49,930 nucleotides of DNA from Defluviitaleaceae bacterium (GCA_009781765.1 WQVC01000006.1:1-49930), one strand, 5' to 3'; counted from the first letter of the stretch, positions 7,790-16,805 are shown. A program made the numbers and translations. The notes: generated from the letters alone by a model not told the origin.

Positions 7790-10028
7790 ACGATACAGCG
7801 AGGGAGTGTGCGTCAGACGCGCAGCGAATACCGGGAGCATATGTATCGAGCCGCACATACCTTCGAAGGGTGCGGGCAAAGAACGCCCGGCAAAGCCGCC
7901 GGAAGCAAAAAACACCATGGCGTACAAAATTCTCGCCGCGCATAACGCGCCCGCCGATGACGCGCTTCTGCACATAAAATTTGACGCGCTCGCGTCTCAC
8001 GACATCACGTACGTAGGCGTCATCCAGACGGTTCGCGCCGCCGAAAAGGATTTTGAAAAATTTCCGATGCCGTACGTTTTAACGAACTGCCACAACTCGC
8101 TTTCGGCGGTTGGCGGAACAACAAACAGCGACGACCACGCTTTCGGGCTTTCCGCCGCAAAAAAATACGGTGGCATTTTTGTGCCTCCGCATGTCGCGGT
8201 AATCCATCAATACGTGCGCGAGGAAATCGCCGCAGGCGGCAAAATGGTTCTCGGTTCGGATTCGCATACGCGATACGGTGCGCTCGGAACAATGGGCTTC
8301 GGCGAAGGCGGCGGCGAGCTTGTTAAGCAAATTTTGGGCAAAACATACGATATTTCCGCGCCGGAAGTTGTGGGCGTTTTGCTTACCGGAACGCCGCGTC
8401 CGGGCGTCGGGCCGCAAGATGTTGCCCTCGCGCTTATCGGCGAAGTTTTCGAGGACGGCTTTGTCAAAAATAAAGTTTTGGAATTTTTCGGGCCGGGTGT
8501 GGCAAATTTGAGCATGGATTTCCGCATGGGCATCGACGTTATGACAACGGAAACGACATGCCTGTCGAGCATTTGGGAAACCGACGGCAAAGTTGAAGAA
8601 TTTTATGCAATTCACGGCAGGGCAGGGGATTTTGCAAAAATTTCCCCCGGCGAAACGGCGTATTACGACGGCTTAATCGAAATAAATTTATCGGAAGTTG
8701 TGCCGATGATTGCAATGCCGTTTCATCCGAGCAATGTGTTTAAAATTGAAGATGTAGGCGAAATTCGCTCCGACCAAGGCGTTATTGCGGGTTGTGCCGG
8801 CGGGCTGTACGAGTCGATTTGCGGTGCGGCGGAAATTTTGGAGGGCAGGGGAGTGGCGATGCCGCTTTCGGTTTACCCGGCAAGCCAGCCGATGTACCTG
8901 TCGTTGGTTCAAAACGGAACGGTGGCGCGGCTCATGCGCGAGGGCGCGATTTTACGCACAGCCTTCTGCGGGCCGTGTTTCGGCGCGGGCGATGTTCCGC
9001 GAAACGGCGGATTTTCGATTCGTCACGTTACGCGAAATTTTCCGAACCGCGAAGGCTCAAAGCCCGGCATGAATCAAAGCGCGAAAGTCGCGTTGGTTGA
9101 CGCTCTTTCAATTGCCGCAACGGCGGCGAACGGCGGAATTTTAACCCCCGCAACGCAGCTTATCGAATCAAACCCCAACATACCGAAATATTTTTTCGAC
9201 TCGAAAGTTTACGCGAATCAAATTTTCAAAAGTGCAGGCAAACCCGACAAAACCGTCGAGCTTGTTTACGGCCCCGGTATTCGCGATTGGCCGGAATTTA
9301 AGCCCCTCGGGGCGAATATGCTTTTGCAGGTTGCGTCGCTGATTACGGACGATGTGACAACAACGGATGAGCTTATTCCGTCGGGTGAAACATCCACGTT
9401 CCGCTCAAATCCGTACGCACTTGCGGAGCATACTCTCTCGCGCAAAGACCCGGAGTACGTCGGGCGGGCGAAGCAGTCGAATAAATGGGCGCGGGAATGG
9501 GGACGAATTGCGCAAGCGTGCAGCTCTTCGCCGTGTCCGCCGCATGACGAATGCCGGCACGATTGTCGAAATATTCCGGTTCTTTCCGATGCCGTTCGAG
9601 CGTTGCAAAATTCCGGTCGGTCTTTCTCGTTCGACTGCGCCGTCGGCAGCGTTATTTACGCGCGCAAACCCGGCGACGGTTCCGCCCGTGAGCAAGCCGC
9701 GTCCTGTCAGCGCGTTTTGGGCGGTTTGGCGAACATTGCAGTTGAATATGCCACGAAGCGTTACCGCTCAAATTTAATAAATTGGGGCATGTTGCCCTTC
9801 ATTTTTCCCGACGAACCGGCGTTCGAAGTTGAGGATTTCATCTATATTCCTGAAATTCGCGATGCCGTTGAAAATCGCCGCGAAAAAATTCCCGCATTTG
9901 TTATCGCAAAAAGCGGCGACGTGCGAAACATCACCCTCGAACTCGTACTCACTCCCGCCGAAGCCGAAATTTTGCTTGCGGGCTGCCTGATTAACCTGTA
10001 TTCGACGCAGGCAAACCGGGAAAAATAA
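7782..10028 (+). CDS. Aconitase-family hydratase (YbhJ-like), possibly with a repeat-derived N-terminal extension
   Basis: The protein has the aconitase [4Fe-4S] hydratase architecture. GSDSHTRYGALGTMGFGEGG is an aconitase signature, FCGPCFGAGD holds two candidate cluster Cys, and KRYRSNLINWGMLPF lies in a C-terminal LeuD-like swivel domain. At about 700 residues it resembles the uncharacterised hydratase YbhJ more than citrate-cycle AcnA. The substrate is unknown. Two starts are possible. ATG 7782 overlaps the preceding stop and has GAGAGGAG 8 bases upstream; ATG 7917 begins exactly where family similarity starts (MAYKILAAHNAPADD) but has only a weak site. If 7782 is used, the first 45 residues are encoded largely by a copy of the intergenic motif at 7808-7871. 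I report the longer form on the strength of the ribosome site. Confidence 0.82.
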   Translation: MIKRYSEGVCVRRAANTGSICIEPHIPSKGAGKERPAKPPEAKNTMAYKILAAHNAPADDALLHIKFDALASHDITYVGVIQTVRAAEKDFEKFPMPYVLTNCHNSLSAVGGTTNSDDHAFGLSAAKKYGGIFVPPHVAVIHQYVREEIAAGGKMVLGSDSHTRYGALGTMGFGEGGGELVKQILGKTYDISAPEVVGVLLTGTPRPGVGPQDVALALIGEVFEDGFVKNKVLEFFGPGVANLSMDFRMGIDVMTTETTCLSSIWETDGKVEEFYAIHGRAGDFAKISPGETAYYDGLIEINLSEVVPMIAMPFHPSNVFKIEDVGEIRSDQGVIAGCAGGLYESICGAAEILEGRGVAMPLSVYPASQPMYLSLVQNGTVARLMREGAILRTAFCGPCFGAGDVPRNGGFSIRHVTRNFPNREGSKPGMNQSAKVALVDALSIAATAANGGILTPATQLIESNPNIPKYFFDSKVYANQIFKSAGKPDKTVELVYGPGIRDWPEFKPLGANMLLQVASLITDDVTTTDELIPSGETSTFRSNPYALAEHTLSRKDPEYVGRAKQSNKWAREWGRIAQACSSSPCPPHDECRHDCRNIPVLSDAVRALQNSGRSFSFDCAVGSVIYARKPGDGSAREQAASCQRVLGGLANIAVEYATKRYRSNLINWGMLPFIFPDEPAFEVEDFIYIPEIRDAVENRREKIPAFVIAKSGDVRNITLELVLTPAEAEILLAGCLINLYSTQANREK
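7808..7871 (+). repeat. Structured motif, diverged copy 1
   Basis: GCGTCAGACGCGCAG, then ACCGGGAGCATATGT and CCTTCGAAGG align with the copy at 26789 (GCGTCAAACGCGCAATGG, ACCGGGAACAAGTGT, CCCTCGAAGCC). It lies between the ribosome site and the conserved start of the hydratase. Confidence 0.5.
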
Positions 10029-10029
10029 T

Positions 10030-10193
10030 TGTATATAACGCGAATCAAGAGTTCAGGATAACGCCTCGCCGAAAATGCCTTGTGGCGAGCGACCGGTCTT
10101 TTTTTCGGATGATTTTCCCGAAAAAAAGACAACGAGCGAGCCGTTTACAAGGCCGGGCGAGACGTTATTTCCTTCCCTTGATTCGCGTATACA
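10030..10193. repeat. Long imperfect palindrome (~160 bp), cruciform-capable
   Basis: Nested arms: GTATA...CGCGAATCAAG (10031-10049) with CTTGATTCGCGTATAC (10177-10192); ATAACGCCTCGCC with GGGCGAGACGTTAT (10155-10168); and a perfect 13 bp core GTCTTTTTTTCGG/CCGAAAAAAAGAC (10096-10108, 10118-10130). It fills the space between the hydratase and rseP. It could be a MITE-like element, a terminator or both. Confidence 0.75.
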
Positions 10194-10243
10194 GCGAGCG
10201 GGCTTCTCACGCGCGTTCGCCCCGGCAACGGAAAGGACTTTAC

Positions 10244-11425
10244 ATGGACATAATTATCGGAATTCTCATTTTTATTCTCATTCTCGGCGTTGTGATTTCG
10301 GTGCATGAACTCGGGCATTTTCTCGCGGCGCGACATGCAGGTATTTTTGTGGAAGAATTCGCGCTCGGCATGGGGCCGAAAATTTTTTCGTTCAAAGGAA
10401 AGAAGGAGTACGGCTTTCTTTACAGCCCCGACGAGCAGGCGCGAACCCTTTACTCGTTACGTGCGTTTCCCATCGGCGGCTTTTGCAGACTGCGCGGAAT
10501 GGACGACGAACTGAGCGATGCGGGTGTCGATGACCCGCTGGCCCTGAACAACAAATCCATTCCCGCGCGCGCGCTTGTTATGGCGGGCGGTTCGCTTATG
10601 AATTTCGCACTGGCATTTTTGCTTTTTTTCGCGCTGATGATGCTTCAGGGGTATCCCGTAATCGGCGTGTACAATGTTGAACCCGGAATGCCCGCGTATG
10701 AGGCGGGACTTCTTCCCGGCGATGTTATCACGCACATCAACGGCGACCGCGTCGGTTTCTCCGAAGGCTTGGTTGCAATTTTAGAACGCACCGGCGGGCG
10801 AGACATTAACCTTCGCGTAAATCGCGACGGAACGCGGTACGATTTCGCGCTTTCTCCCGTTCACGACGGCGAGCGGTATCGCGTTGGCGTAAGCATGTTG
10901 CAGGCGCGAACGGCAGGGCTTTTGGACAGCCGACCCGCCGACCCGGACGGCTATTTTGAACGCATCGGCATTATCGACGGTTTTCTCGGCGCGGGCGAAA
11001 TGATTGTGTTTCATATTCGCGCGCCGTTCCGCCTGATTGCCCAATTTGTCACCCGCGAACCTATGCCCGAAGAACCCGGACTTATGGGTCCCATCGGCAT
11101 CGGCAGCGTTGTTGTTGATGCGTACCAAGTGACGAGCGAGTTCGGAATTATTCCCATGGTGCTTACAATGGTGTTTTTCACGGCCTTGCTGAACGCCGCC
11201 CTGGGCATTATGAATTTGCTTCCGATTCCCGCGCTTGACGGCGCACGGCTCGTTTTTCTCGCAATTGAGGCGATACGGCGCAAGCCGATTGCTCCCGAAA
11301 AAGAAGCATATGTACACATTGCCGGTATGGTTTTGATGATAGTTTTGGCAATTTTCATCGCGTATCAGGATATTGTGCGCCTTACCGGCCGCGGCAACGA
11401 CACCGAGCAGACTACGTCGGATTGA
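10244..11425 (+). CDS. rseP: RIP zinc metalloprotease RseP/RasP (site-2 protease, 393 aa)
   Basis: An intramembrane metalloprotease that clips membrane-bound substrates such as anti-sigma factors and signal-peptide remnants. VHELGH at residues 20-25 in the first membrane span is the HEXXH zinc site. LPIPALDGARL in a late span carries the conserved LDG third-ligand motif. A PDZ domain (about residues 120-205, NVEPGMPAYEAGLLPGDVI) lies between. Further spans occur near the C-terminus. The start ATG at 10244 has GGAAAGGA 7 bases upstream; the frame extends back into the palindrome at 10030-10193 without a ribosome site. In many Firmicutes rseP lies next to dxr and ispG; here ispG is 25 kb away. 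Confidence 0.93.
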   Translation: MDIIIGILIFILILGVVISVHELGHFLAARHAGIFVEEFALGMGPKIFSFKGKKEYGFLYSPDEQARTLYSLRAFPIGGFCRLRGMDDELSDAGVDDPLALNNKSIPARALVMAGGSLMNFALAFLLFFALMMLQGYPVIGVYNVEPGMPAYEAGLLPGDVITHINGDRVGFSEGLVAILERTGGRDINLRVNRDGTRYDFALSPVHDGERYRVGVSMLQARTAGLLDSRPADPDGYFERIGIIDGFLGAGEMIVFHIRAPFRLIAQFVTREPMPEEPGLMGPIGIGSVVVDAYQVTSEFGIIPMVLTMVFFTALLNAALGIMNLLPIPALDGARLVFLAIEAIRRKPIAPEKEAYVHIAGMVLMIVLAIFIAYQDIVRLTGRGNDTEQTTSD

Positions 11426-11440
11426 TATAATGAATCTTAA

Positions 11441-11660
11441 GTTAAGACTGCGGGACTCTGCCCCGCACCCCGGAAACTTTTGAAAAAGTTTCATCAAAAC
11501 TTTATTAAAAAACCGCGCGATGCGCGGTTTTTTGGTGGGCTGAACGTTTGGCCGTTCATTGGTTCAAAAAAACGCGCGAAGCGCGTTTTTTATTCAAGTT
11601 TTTGCCCCGCTTTTTTCAAAAAGCGGGCGGGGGTGCTGGGCAGAGTCTCTCGGTTTTAAC
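11441..11660. repeat. Hairpin cassette B
   Basis: Bounded by GTTAAGAC (11441-11448) and GTTTTAAC (11653-11660), which are near-inverted copies. Inside are AAACTTTT/AAAAGTTT-type, AAAAAACCGCGC/GCGCGGTTTTTT, AAAAAACGCGC/GCGCGTTTTTT and CCCGCTTTTT/AAAAAGCGGG hairpins. This copy shows both ends of the family and sits between the convergent rseP and AraC genes. Confidence 0.85.
11507..11533. terminator. Bidirectional terminator inside cassette B
   Basis: A 12 bp perfect stem AAAAAACCGCGC/GCGCGGTTTTTT with a 3-base loop and T-tracts on both strands. It lies between convergent genes ending at 11425 (plus) and 11674 (minus). Confidence 0.75.
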
Positions 11661-11673
11661 TTCGGATTCATCA

Positions 11674-12459
11674 TCAACCATTAACCGTCGAAGGCGGAAT
11701 GCCCTTGTACTTTTTAAAAAGGCGGCTGAAATAGAAAACGTCGGAGAAGCCGCAATGTGCGGCGACTTCGGTTACGTTCCACTTTCCGGCACGAAGCATG
11801 TCTTCGGCTTGATTGATGCGAATTGTGTTTAAATAGTCACGAAAAGTCATACGGGTTTCGCGTCGAAAAAGCGTACCGAAATAAACCGGATTAAGTGAAA
11901 CGGCGGCGGCAACTTCGGAAATTTTAAGCTGTTCGGCGTAATGCTCGGTGATGAAACGAATTGCTTGTTTTACGCGAGGGTCGAAACGGTATGTGTCAAC
12001 TTCGTATACAAGCATCTCCATAAATCGTTGCAATACGAGCATTAAACGCGCCTTTGCTCGCATTGTATAGCCGGGGCTTCGTGCTAAAAAATCTTCGCTT
12101 AATTTGCTGTAATGCGAAATCAAATCGTTGTGGATGCCCACGTGAGAATGAAGGGGCAGGGGAACGGCAACGTCTTCGCCGGTTGGCGCGAACAGATTAA
12201 AATTTGCGGCAAAACATTCGAATTTTGCCGGAGCGTTGCTTACGGCAGAACGCTCCGACCCCTTTGGAATGCACAGTACGTCGCCTTCGGAGGCGAAAAT
12301 TTTTTTTCGGTTGACGGTGTAAACCGCCTGACCGGCGATTACATAAGTAAGGTCGATATAGTTTGTTGTTCGATATTCGATGAGCCATTCGGGAGTGCTT
12401 ATCCTGTGCCGAAAGTATTCCAGCGACGGTACGCAATCATTAAATGTGTCAAAATCCAT
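11674..12459 (-). CDS. AraC-family transcriptional regulator (261 aa)
   Basis: The N-terminal ~150 residues fit a cupin-like sugar-sensing domain (for example YTVNRKKIFASEGDVLCIPKG). The C-terminal ~100 residues form the two helix-turn-helix AraC DNA-binding domain: KISEVAAAVSLNPVYFGTLF, then VAAHCGFSDVFYFSRLFKK with the family-typical GF.D..YFSR.FKK. It is divergent from the GH67/esterase pair with about 110 bp between starts, so it most likely activates those genes in response to a xylan-derived oligosaccharide (inference). Its own promoter is at 12494-12523. Confidence 0.88.
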   Translation of the reverse strand: MDFDTFNDCVPSLEYFRHRISTPEWLIEYRTTNYIDLTYVIAGQAVYTVNRKKIFASEGDVLCIPKGSERSAVSNAPAKFECFAANFNLFAPTGEDVAVPLPLHSHVGIHNDLISHYSKLSEDFLARSPGYTMRAKARLMLVLQRFMEMLVYEVDTYRFDPRVKQAIRFITEHYAEQLKISEVAAAVSLNPVYFGTLFRRETRMTFRDYLNTIRINQAEDMLRAGKWNVTEVAAHCGFSDVFYFSRLFKKYKGIPPSTVNG

Positions 12460-12493
12460 TTCGAAACCCCTTTAATAAGTACAAATTTTCTTG

Positions 12494-12523
12494 ATTTTAG
12501 CTATGTCGGCACACGTATGTCAA
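12494..12523 (-). promoter_or_regulatory. Sigma-A-like promoter for the AraC gene
   Basis: On the minus strand, TTGACA (12518-12523), an 18 bp spacer and TAAAAT (12494-12499), about 35 bp upstream of the ATG. It occupies the middle of the divergent intergenic region, so regulator binding here could affect both directions. I see no equally good plus-strand promoter, which fits an activator-dependent GH67 promoter. Confidence 0.65.
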
Positions 12524-12569
12524 GACTAAACTTTTCTTTATGTGTTTTAATCATAAGGCGGTGGATTTT

Positions 12570-14489
12570 ATGAACAGTTTTTCATATCGCGCGTGGCTTC
12601 AGCCCGCAGGGGATGCGAATTCGGTTGCTGAGCATTCTCTTAAAACCGGATACTTTGCAGAAGAAGAATGCGCGCGCGGACTGCGCATGTACAAAAAAGA
12701 AGATTTGCAGGTGTCATTTTCATTGAACAATGCACTGCCGCCGGAAGGCTTTGAAATTAAATGCGACCCGGACGGCGTGAAAATCGAAGGCGGCTGCGAA
12801 AGCGGCTTGCTTTACGGCGTGTATGCGTTGCTTTCGCGAATCGGACGCGGCGAAAAAATCGAGCCCGTCAAGCAGAAGCCGGCGGTTTCCATGCGTGTGC
12901 TGAACCACTGGGATAACGGCGACGGCTCGGTTGAGCGCGGATATTCCGGCAATTCGTTGTTCTGGCGCGACGGAAAAATCGGGTACGATTTGCCGAGGTT
13001 GCGCGATTACGCGCGGCTTTTGGCAAGCGTGGGCATAAATCAAATATCTGTGAATAATGTAAATGTGCGGCGTTTGACGGCGCAGCTTCTCACCGACGAC
13101 GGGCTGAACGACCTCGTAAAGGTGGCGGAAGTGTTTCGCCCCTTCGGCATTCGCCTGATTATTGCGGTGCATTTTGATTCGCCGGTGTGGCTCGGCGGGC
13201 TTGAAACCTCCGACCCCGTCCGCGATGATGTTGCCGCGTTTTGGAAAGAAGCCGCCGCGCGCGTGTATAAACGGATTCCGGATTTGGCGGGATTTTTGGT
13301 CAAAGCGGATTCGGAATTTCAAAGCGGGCCGAATTCCTTCGGGCATACGCAGGACATCGGCGCGAACGTGATTGGAAAGGCGTTAAAGCCGCACGGCGGT
13401 ACGCTTTACTGGCGGTGCTTCATATATAATTGTATGCAGGACTGGCGCGATACCGTAACCGACCGCCCCAAGGCGGCATATGATACGTTTTTCCCCATCG
13501 ACGGAAAATTCGACGATAATATAATTTTGCAGGTGAAGCACGGGCCTTCGGATTTCCAAGTGCGCGAGCCGAACTCGCCGCTTCTCGGCGCGTTGAAGCA
13601 CACTCGCGAGGCGTTGGAGTTTCAAATTTCGCAGGAATATACCGGGCAGCAGAAGGACATGTACGCATGGGCGGTTCAGTGGGAAGAAATTTTGGATACG
13701 CCGTTTAATGAAAGTCGTTTAACGCGCGACTTAATCGGGCGCGAAGTTGAGGCGATTGTTGCCGTGGCGAATACCGGCGACGATGTGAATTGGTGCGGGC
13801 ATTTGCTTGCGCAAGCGAATTTGTACGCTTTCGGGCGCATGGCGTGGGCGCCGGCAATTACGGCCAAAACCGTCACGGAAGAATGGGTCGCGCTTACTTT
13901 CGGGCATTCATCCGAAGCCGGTCGGGATTCTTTGTGCGCCGAAATTACACGCATGTTGCTCGAATCCCGTCATGTATATGAAAAATATAACGCGCCGTTG
14001 GGAATTTGTTGGATGGTTTACGTGCATCATCATTACGGCCCCAGCCCGGACGGCTACGAGTACACGCCGTGGGGAACGTATCATCGCGCGGACACCAAAG
14101 CAATCGGCGTTGACCGCACACGAAAAGGCACGGGCTACACCGCGCAGTATCAGCCGTACATGCGTGATTTGTACGAAAGTTTGGAAACATGCCCGCAGGA
14201 AGTGCTTTTGTATTTCCATCGGCTTGCATATGATTTCCGCCTGAAAGACGGGCGCACGTTGATTCAATATATTTACGATACGCATTTCGAAGGCGTTGAG
14301 GGAGTCGAGGGCTTTATCGCAACGTGGGAGTCGCTTAAATCCGGCTTGCCCGCCGAGGCTTACGAATCCGTGCGCGAGCGGCTTGAAATGCAGCTTGCCA
14401 ACGCAAAAGAGTGGCGCGATGTTATAAATTCATATTTTTATCGCAAATCGGGCATCGCCGACGAAAAAGGAAGGACGATTTACGTATGA
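12570..14489 (+). CDS. aguA: Alpha-glucuronidase, GH67 (639 aa)
   Basis: GH67 enzymes remove 4-O-methyl-D-glucuronic acid from the non-reducing end of glucuronoxylo-oligosaccharides. The sequence shows the family's path: VSMRVLNHWDN entering the TIM barrel, GFLVKADSEFQSGP carrying the likely general-acid Glu, then VKHGPSDFQVREP and FQISQEYTGQ with the other acidic catalytic residues known from this family. The length is close to the usual ~680 but slightly short. No signal peptide is visible, so it is probably cytoplasmic and acts on imported oligosaccharides. The ATG at 12570 has AAGGCGGTGG just upstream; the open frame extends back to 12540 without a better start. It overlaps the next gene by an ATGA junction. 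Confidence 0.93.
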   Translation: MNSFSYRAWLQPAGDANSVAEHSLKTGYFAEEECARGLRMYKKEDLQVSFSLNNALPPEGFEIKCDPDGVKIEGGCESGLLYGVYALLSRIGRGEKIEPVKQKPAVSMRVLNHWDNGDGSVERGYSGNSLFWRDGKIGYDLPRLRDYARLLASVGINQISVNNVNVRRLTAQLLTDDGLNDLVKVAEVFRPFGIRLIIAVHFDSPVWLGGLETSDPVRDDVAAFWKEAAARVYKRIPDLAGFLVKADSEFQSGPNSFGHTQDIGANVIGKALKPHGGTLYWRCFIYNCMQDWRDTVTDRPKAAYDTFFPIDGKFDDNIILQVKHGPSDFQVREPNSPLLGALKHTREALEFQISQEYTGQQKDMYAWAVQWEEILDTPFNESRLTRDLIGREVEAIVAVANTGDDVNWCGHLLAQANLYAFGRMAWAPAITAKTVTEEWVALTFGHSSEAGRDSLCAEITRMLLESRHVYEKYNAPLGICWMVYVHHHYGPSPDGYEYTPWGTYHRADTKAIGVDRTRKGTGYTAQYQPYMRDLYESLETCPQEVLLYFHRLAYDFRLKDGRTLIQYIYDTHFEGVEGVEGFIATWESLKSGLPAEAYESVRERLEMQLANAKEWRDVINSYFYRKSGIADEKGRTIYV

Positions 14490-16291
14490 TTACATTGCCG
14501 GCATTTTTCGACGACGGCATGGTTTTGGCGAAAAACGCCCGCGTGTGGGGGTGGGCGTCGCCGAACGAAATTGTGTCGGCGGAGTTTTCGGGCAACGAAT
14601 ATGAAGCGACGGCCGACGAAAACGGAAAATTTATTTTCCAATTCGACAGCGAGAATTTCGGCGGACCGTTTACGTTGCGAATCGGAGAAATAAATATTCG
14701 TGACGTATATGTCGGGCGGGTGTGGTTTTGCGGCGGGCAATCAAATATGGAAGGCCCGCTTTCGCGTTCGCGCGTAAAATTCGGCGAATTTATCGAGGAC
14801 GACGAACGAATCCGAATTTTTCAGGTCGAAAAGGGATTAAATTTTATTGAGCCGCAAAAGAATGCGGTCGGCAAGTGGAATGCGGCTTGCGGCGAATTTT
14901 TGAATCACATGTACGCCGTGCCGTATTTTTTTGCGCGGAAATTACTCTCACATCTTAACGATGACGTGAAAATCGGATTGGTTTGCGCGCCGGCGGGAGG
15001 CACACCGATTGAAGGTTGGTTGCCGGAAGAAATTATTCGTGAGAAATTTCCGCATTACATGGAAGCGTTGGCGGAAGTGAAGCAACCCGGTTTTATTGAA
15101 CGTCAAACCGAGGACGCGGAAACCGCCAAGCAAGCATGGGTGTTGGAGCTTAACGAAAACGACGAGGGCTTGAAAAAGCGATGGTTCGATAAAAATTATG
15201 ACGATTCCGAGTGGGAGCGGCGTCCGCTTTCGGACAATACCGCCGATTACGGCGCGGTGTGGTTTCGCAAAATTTTTTTTGCCGGTCGCAATGAACATTC
15301 GGAAAATTCGGTGCTTTTGAATTTCGGTCGTGCGCAGGACTCCGTAACCGTGTACATAAACGGTGTGGAAATCATGTATGTTCCGTATCAGTATCCGCCA
15401 TGCACATGTGTTTTGCCGAAAAATTTGCTCGTTTCGGGCGAAAATGTGATTACCGTTCGTGTCGTCGGCGAAACGCAACGTCCGCTGATGATTCCGGGCA
15501 AAGAATACTATTTGGACACACCCGCCGGACGCATCCCCTTGGACGAGGGCGAATGGTCGTACCGCGTCGGCGCGACAATGCCGGCTTGCCCGCCGGGCGT
15601 GTGGTTTTATTCTCGTGCCTGCGGATTGTACAATCACATGCTTGCGCCGCTGACCGGGCTTTCAATTGAAGGCGCGCTGTGGTATCAGGGCGAATCAAAC
15701 ACCTACGCCCCCGAAAGATACGAGCCGATGTTTACCGAATTTATAAAATTTTTTCGCGAAAAATTCACCGATTTGCCTTTCATTTTCACGCAGCTCGCAA
15801 ATTATATCGACCCGAACGGCGACGGCGAAAATTGGGCAGCGTTGCGAGAACAGCAGCGCAAGTGCCTGAAAATTCCCAATACGGCGATGGCCGTAACAAT
15901 CGACTGCGGCGAGTATAACGACCTTCATCCGACGGATAAAAAAACCGTCGGCGAACGCCTTGCCCTTCACGCGCTTCGGATGGTTTACGGAAAAAATGCG
16001 GCGGCTGACGGCCCGACGGTTTCGAGCGTTACGCAAGCGAACGGCGAAGTCACGATATTTTTCCGAAACGCCTCCGGGTTGTGGTCAAAGAACGGCAGGC
16101 CGCAACTTGAGCTCATCGACGAACACGGAAACATCGAAACAGTTTTCGCCCGAATACATGAAAATACTTTGGTTGTTCGTTCGGAAAAAATTTTTGAAAA
16201 AATAAGGTTCGGCTATACGGATTGTCCCGCCGTGACCTTGTATAATGCCGCTTATTTGCCCGCATCGCCCTTCGAAATCGAGGGAAATTGA
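14486..16291 (+). CDS. SGNH-type carbohydrate esterase (sialate/acetylxylan O-acetylesterase-like, 601 aa)
   Basis: WFCGGQSNMEG (Ser86 as nucleophile) and WYQGESNT are the SASA/DUF303 SGNH esterase blocks, and DLHPTDKKTVGERLA supplies the Asp and His. Between them, about residues 255-330 look like an inserted beta-sandwich (VLLNFGRAQDSVTVYINGVE), the galactose-binding-like domain often inserted in this family. Such enzymes remove acetyl groups from sialic acid or xylan. Next to GH67 the likely substrate is acetylated xylo-oligosaccharide (inference). There is no signal peptide. The start overlaps the GH67 stop (ATGA), so the two are translationally coupled. Confidence 0.85.
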   Translation: MITLPAFFDDGMVLAKNARVWGWASPNEIVSAEFSGNEYEATADENGKFIFQFDSENFGGPFTLRIGEINIRDVYVGRVWFCGGQSNMEGPLSRSRVKFGEFIEDDERIRIFQVEKGLNFIEPQKNAVGKWNAACGEFLNHMYAVPYFFARKLLSHLNDDVKIGLVCAPAGGTPIEGWLPEEIIREKFPHYMEALAEVKQPGFIERQTEDAETAKQAWVLELNENDEGLKKRWFDKNYDDSEWERRPLSDNTADYGAVWFRKIFFAGRNEHSENSVLLNFGRAQDSVTVYINGVEIMYVPYQYPPCTCVLPKNLLVSGENVITVRVVGETQRPLMIPGKEYYLDTPAGRIPLDEGEWSYRVGATMPACPPGVWFYSRACGLYNHMLAPLTGLSIEGALWYQGESNTYAPERYEPMFTEFIKFFREKFTDLPFIFTQLANYIDPNGDGENWAALREQQRKCLKIPNTAMAVTIDCGEYNDLHPTDKKTVGERLALHALRMVYGKNAAADGPTVSSVTQANGEVTIFFRNASGLWSKNGRPQLELIDEHGNIETVFARIHENTLVVRSEKIFEKIRFGYTDCPAVTLYNAAYLPASPFEIEGN

Positions 16292-16361
16292 GGGAATCGC
16301 TTAAAAACGTTGCAAAAAAGTTTACTTTGTTTTATACTTTCCCGGAAGCGAGCGTGAGCAG

Positions 16362-16391
16362 TTGACAGTTCGCCGTACGCTTTGCTAATAT
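16362..16391 (+). promoter_or_regulatory. Sigma-A-like promoter of the flagellar (fla/che) operon
   Basis: Consensus TTGACA (16362-16367), an 18 bp spacer and TAATAT (16386-16391), 33 bp upstream of the flgB ATG. It resembles the vegetative promoter that drives the fla/che operon in Bacillus more than a sigma-D site. Confidence 0.75.
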
Positions 16392-16423
16392 GTAGGGACT
16401 TAGTGGTGGGGGGTTGTTTTTTC

Positions 16424-16801
16424 ATGTTAAGCCAATCGATTCACAATCAAAATTCTGTGCTCGGCGCAGCATTACAAGGTCAAAACGCGCGAATCGACGC
16501 AATTATGAACAATATCGCAAATTCTGAAACGCCTCGTTTCACGGCACGCCGAGTGGAGTTTGAATCCGCATTAAGCGATGCTATCGACGATTGGCGTTCT
16601 TCCGGCGTTTTAAACTTGTCGCGCGCCCGGCCCGTAACTCGCTATCAAGACCCCGGTACGCGCTTCAGAATGGACGGAAACAACGTAGACATCGAACGGG
16701 AAATGGTTGCGCTTTACACGCAACTCGTTCGTTCGGACGTAATGATAAACAACGTGTTGGCAAATTCACGTATGCTGAACAGCGTTCTTCAGGGGAGGTA
16801 A
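16424..16801 (+). CDS. flgB: Flagellar basal-body rod protein FlgB (125 aa)
   Basis: Proximal rod subunit of the flagellar basal body, exported by the flagellar type III apparatus. The N-terminus has the rod/hook signature MNNIANSETPRFTARRVEFE, and the C-terminus the amphipathic helix typical of the axial family. The ATG at 16424 has GGTGGGGGGTT 8-10 bases upstream; the frame extends back to 16382 but that part overlaps the promoter region. First gene of the operon, 4 bp before flgC. Confidence 0.93.
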   Translation: MLSQSIHNQNSVLGAALQGQNARIDAIMNNIANSETPRFTARRVEFESALSDAIDDWRSSGVLNLSRARPVTRYQDPGTRFRMDGNNVDIEREMVALYTQLVRSDVMINNVLANSRMLNSVLQGR

Positions 16802-16805
16802 TTAA

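Noticed and set aside
7265-7975. 236-residue minus-strand open frame across the CorC-hydratase junction
   Set aside because: It is antisense to two convincing genes and shows no domain or ribosome site.
14948-15637. 229-residue minus-strand open frame inside the esterase gene
   Set aside because: It overlaps conserved esterase blocks on the other strand and has no independent support.
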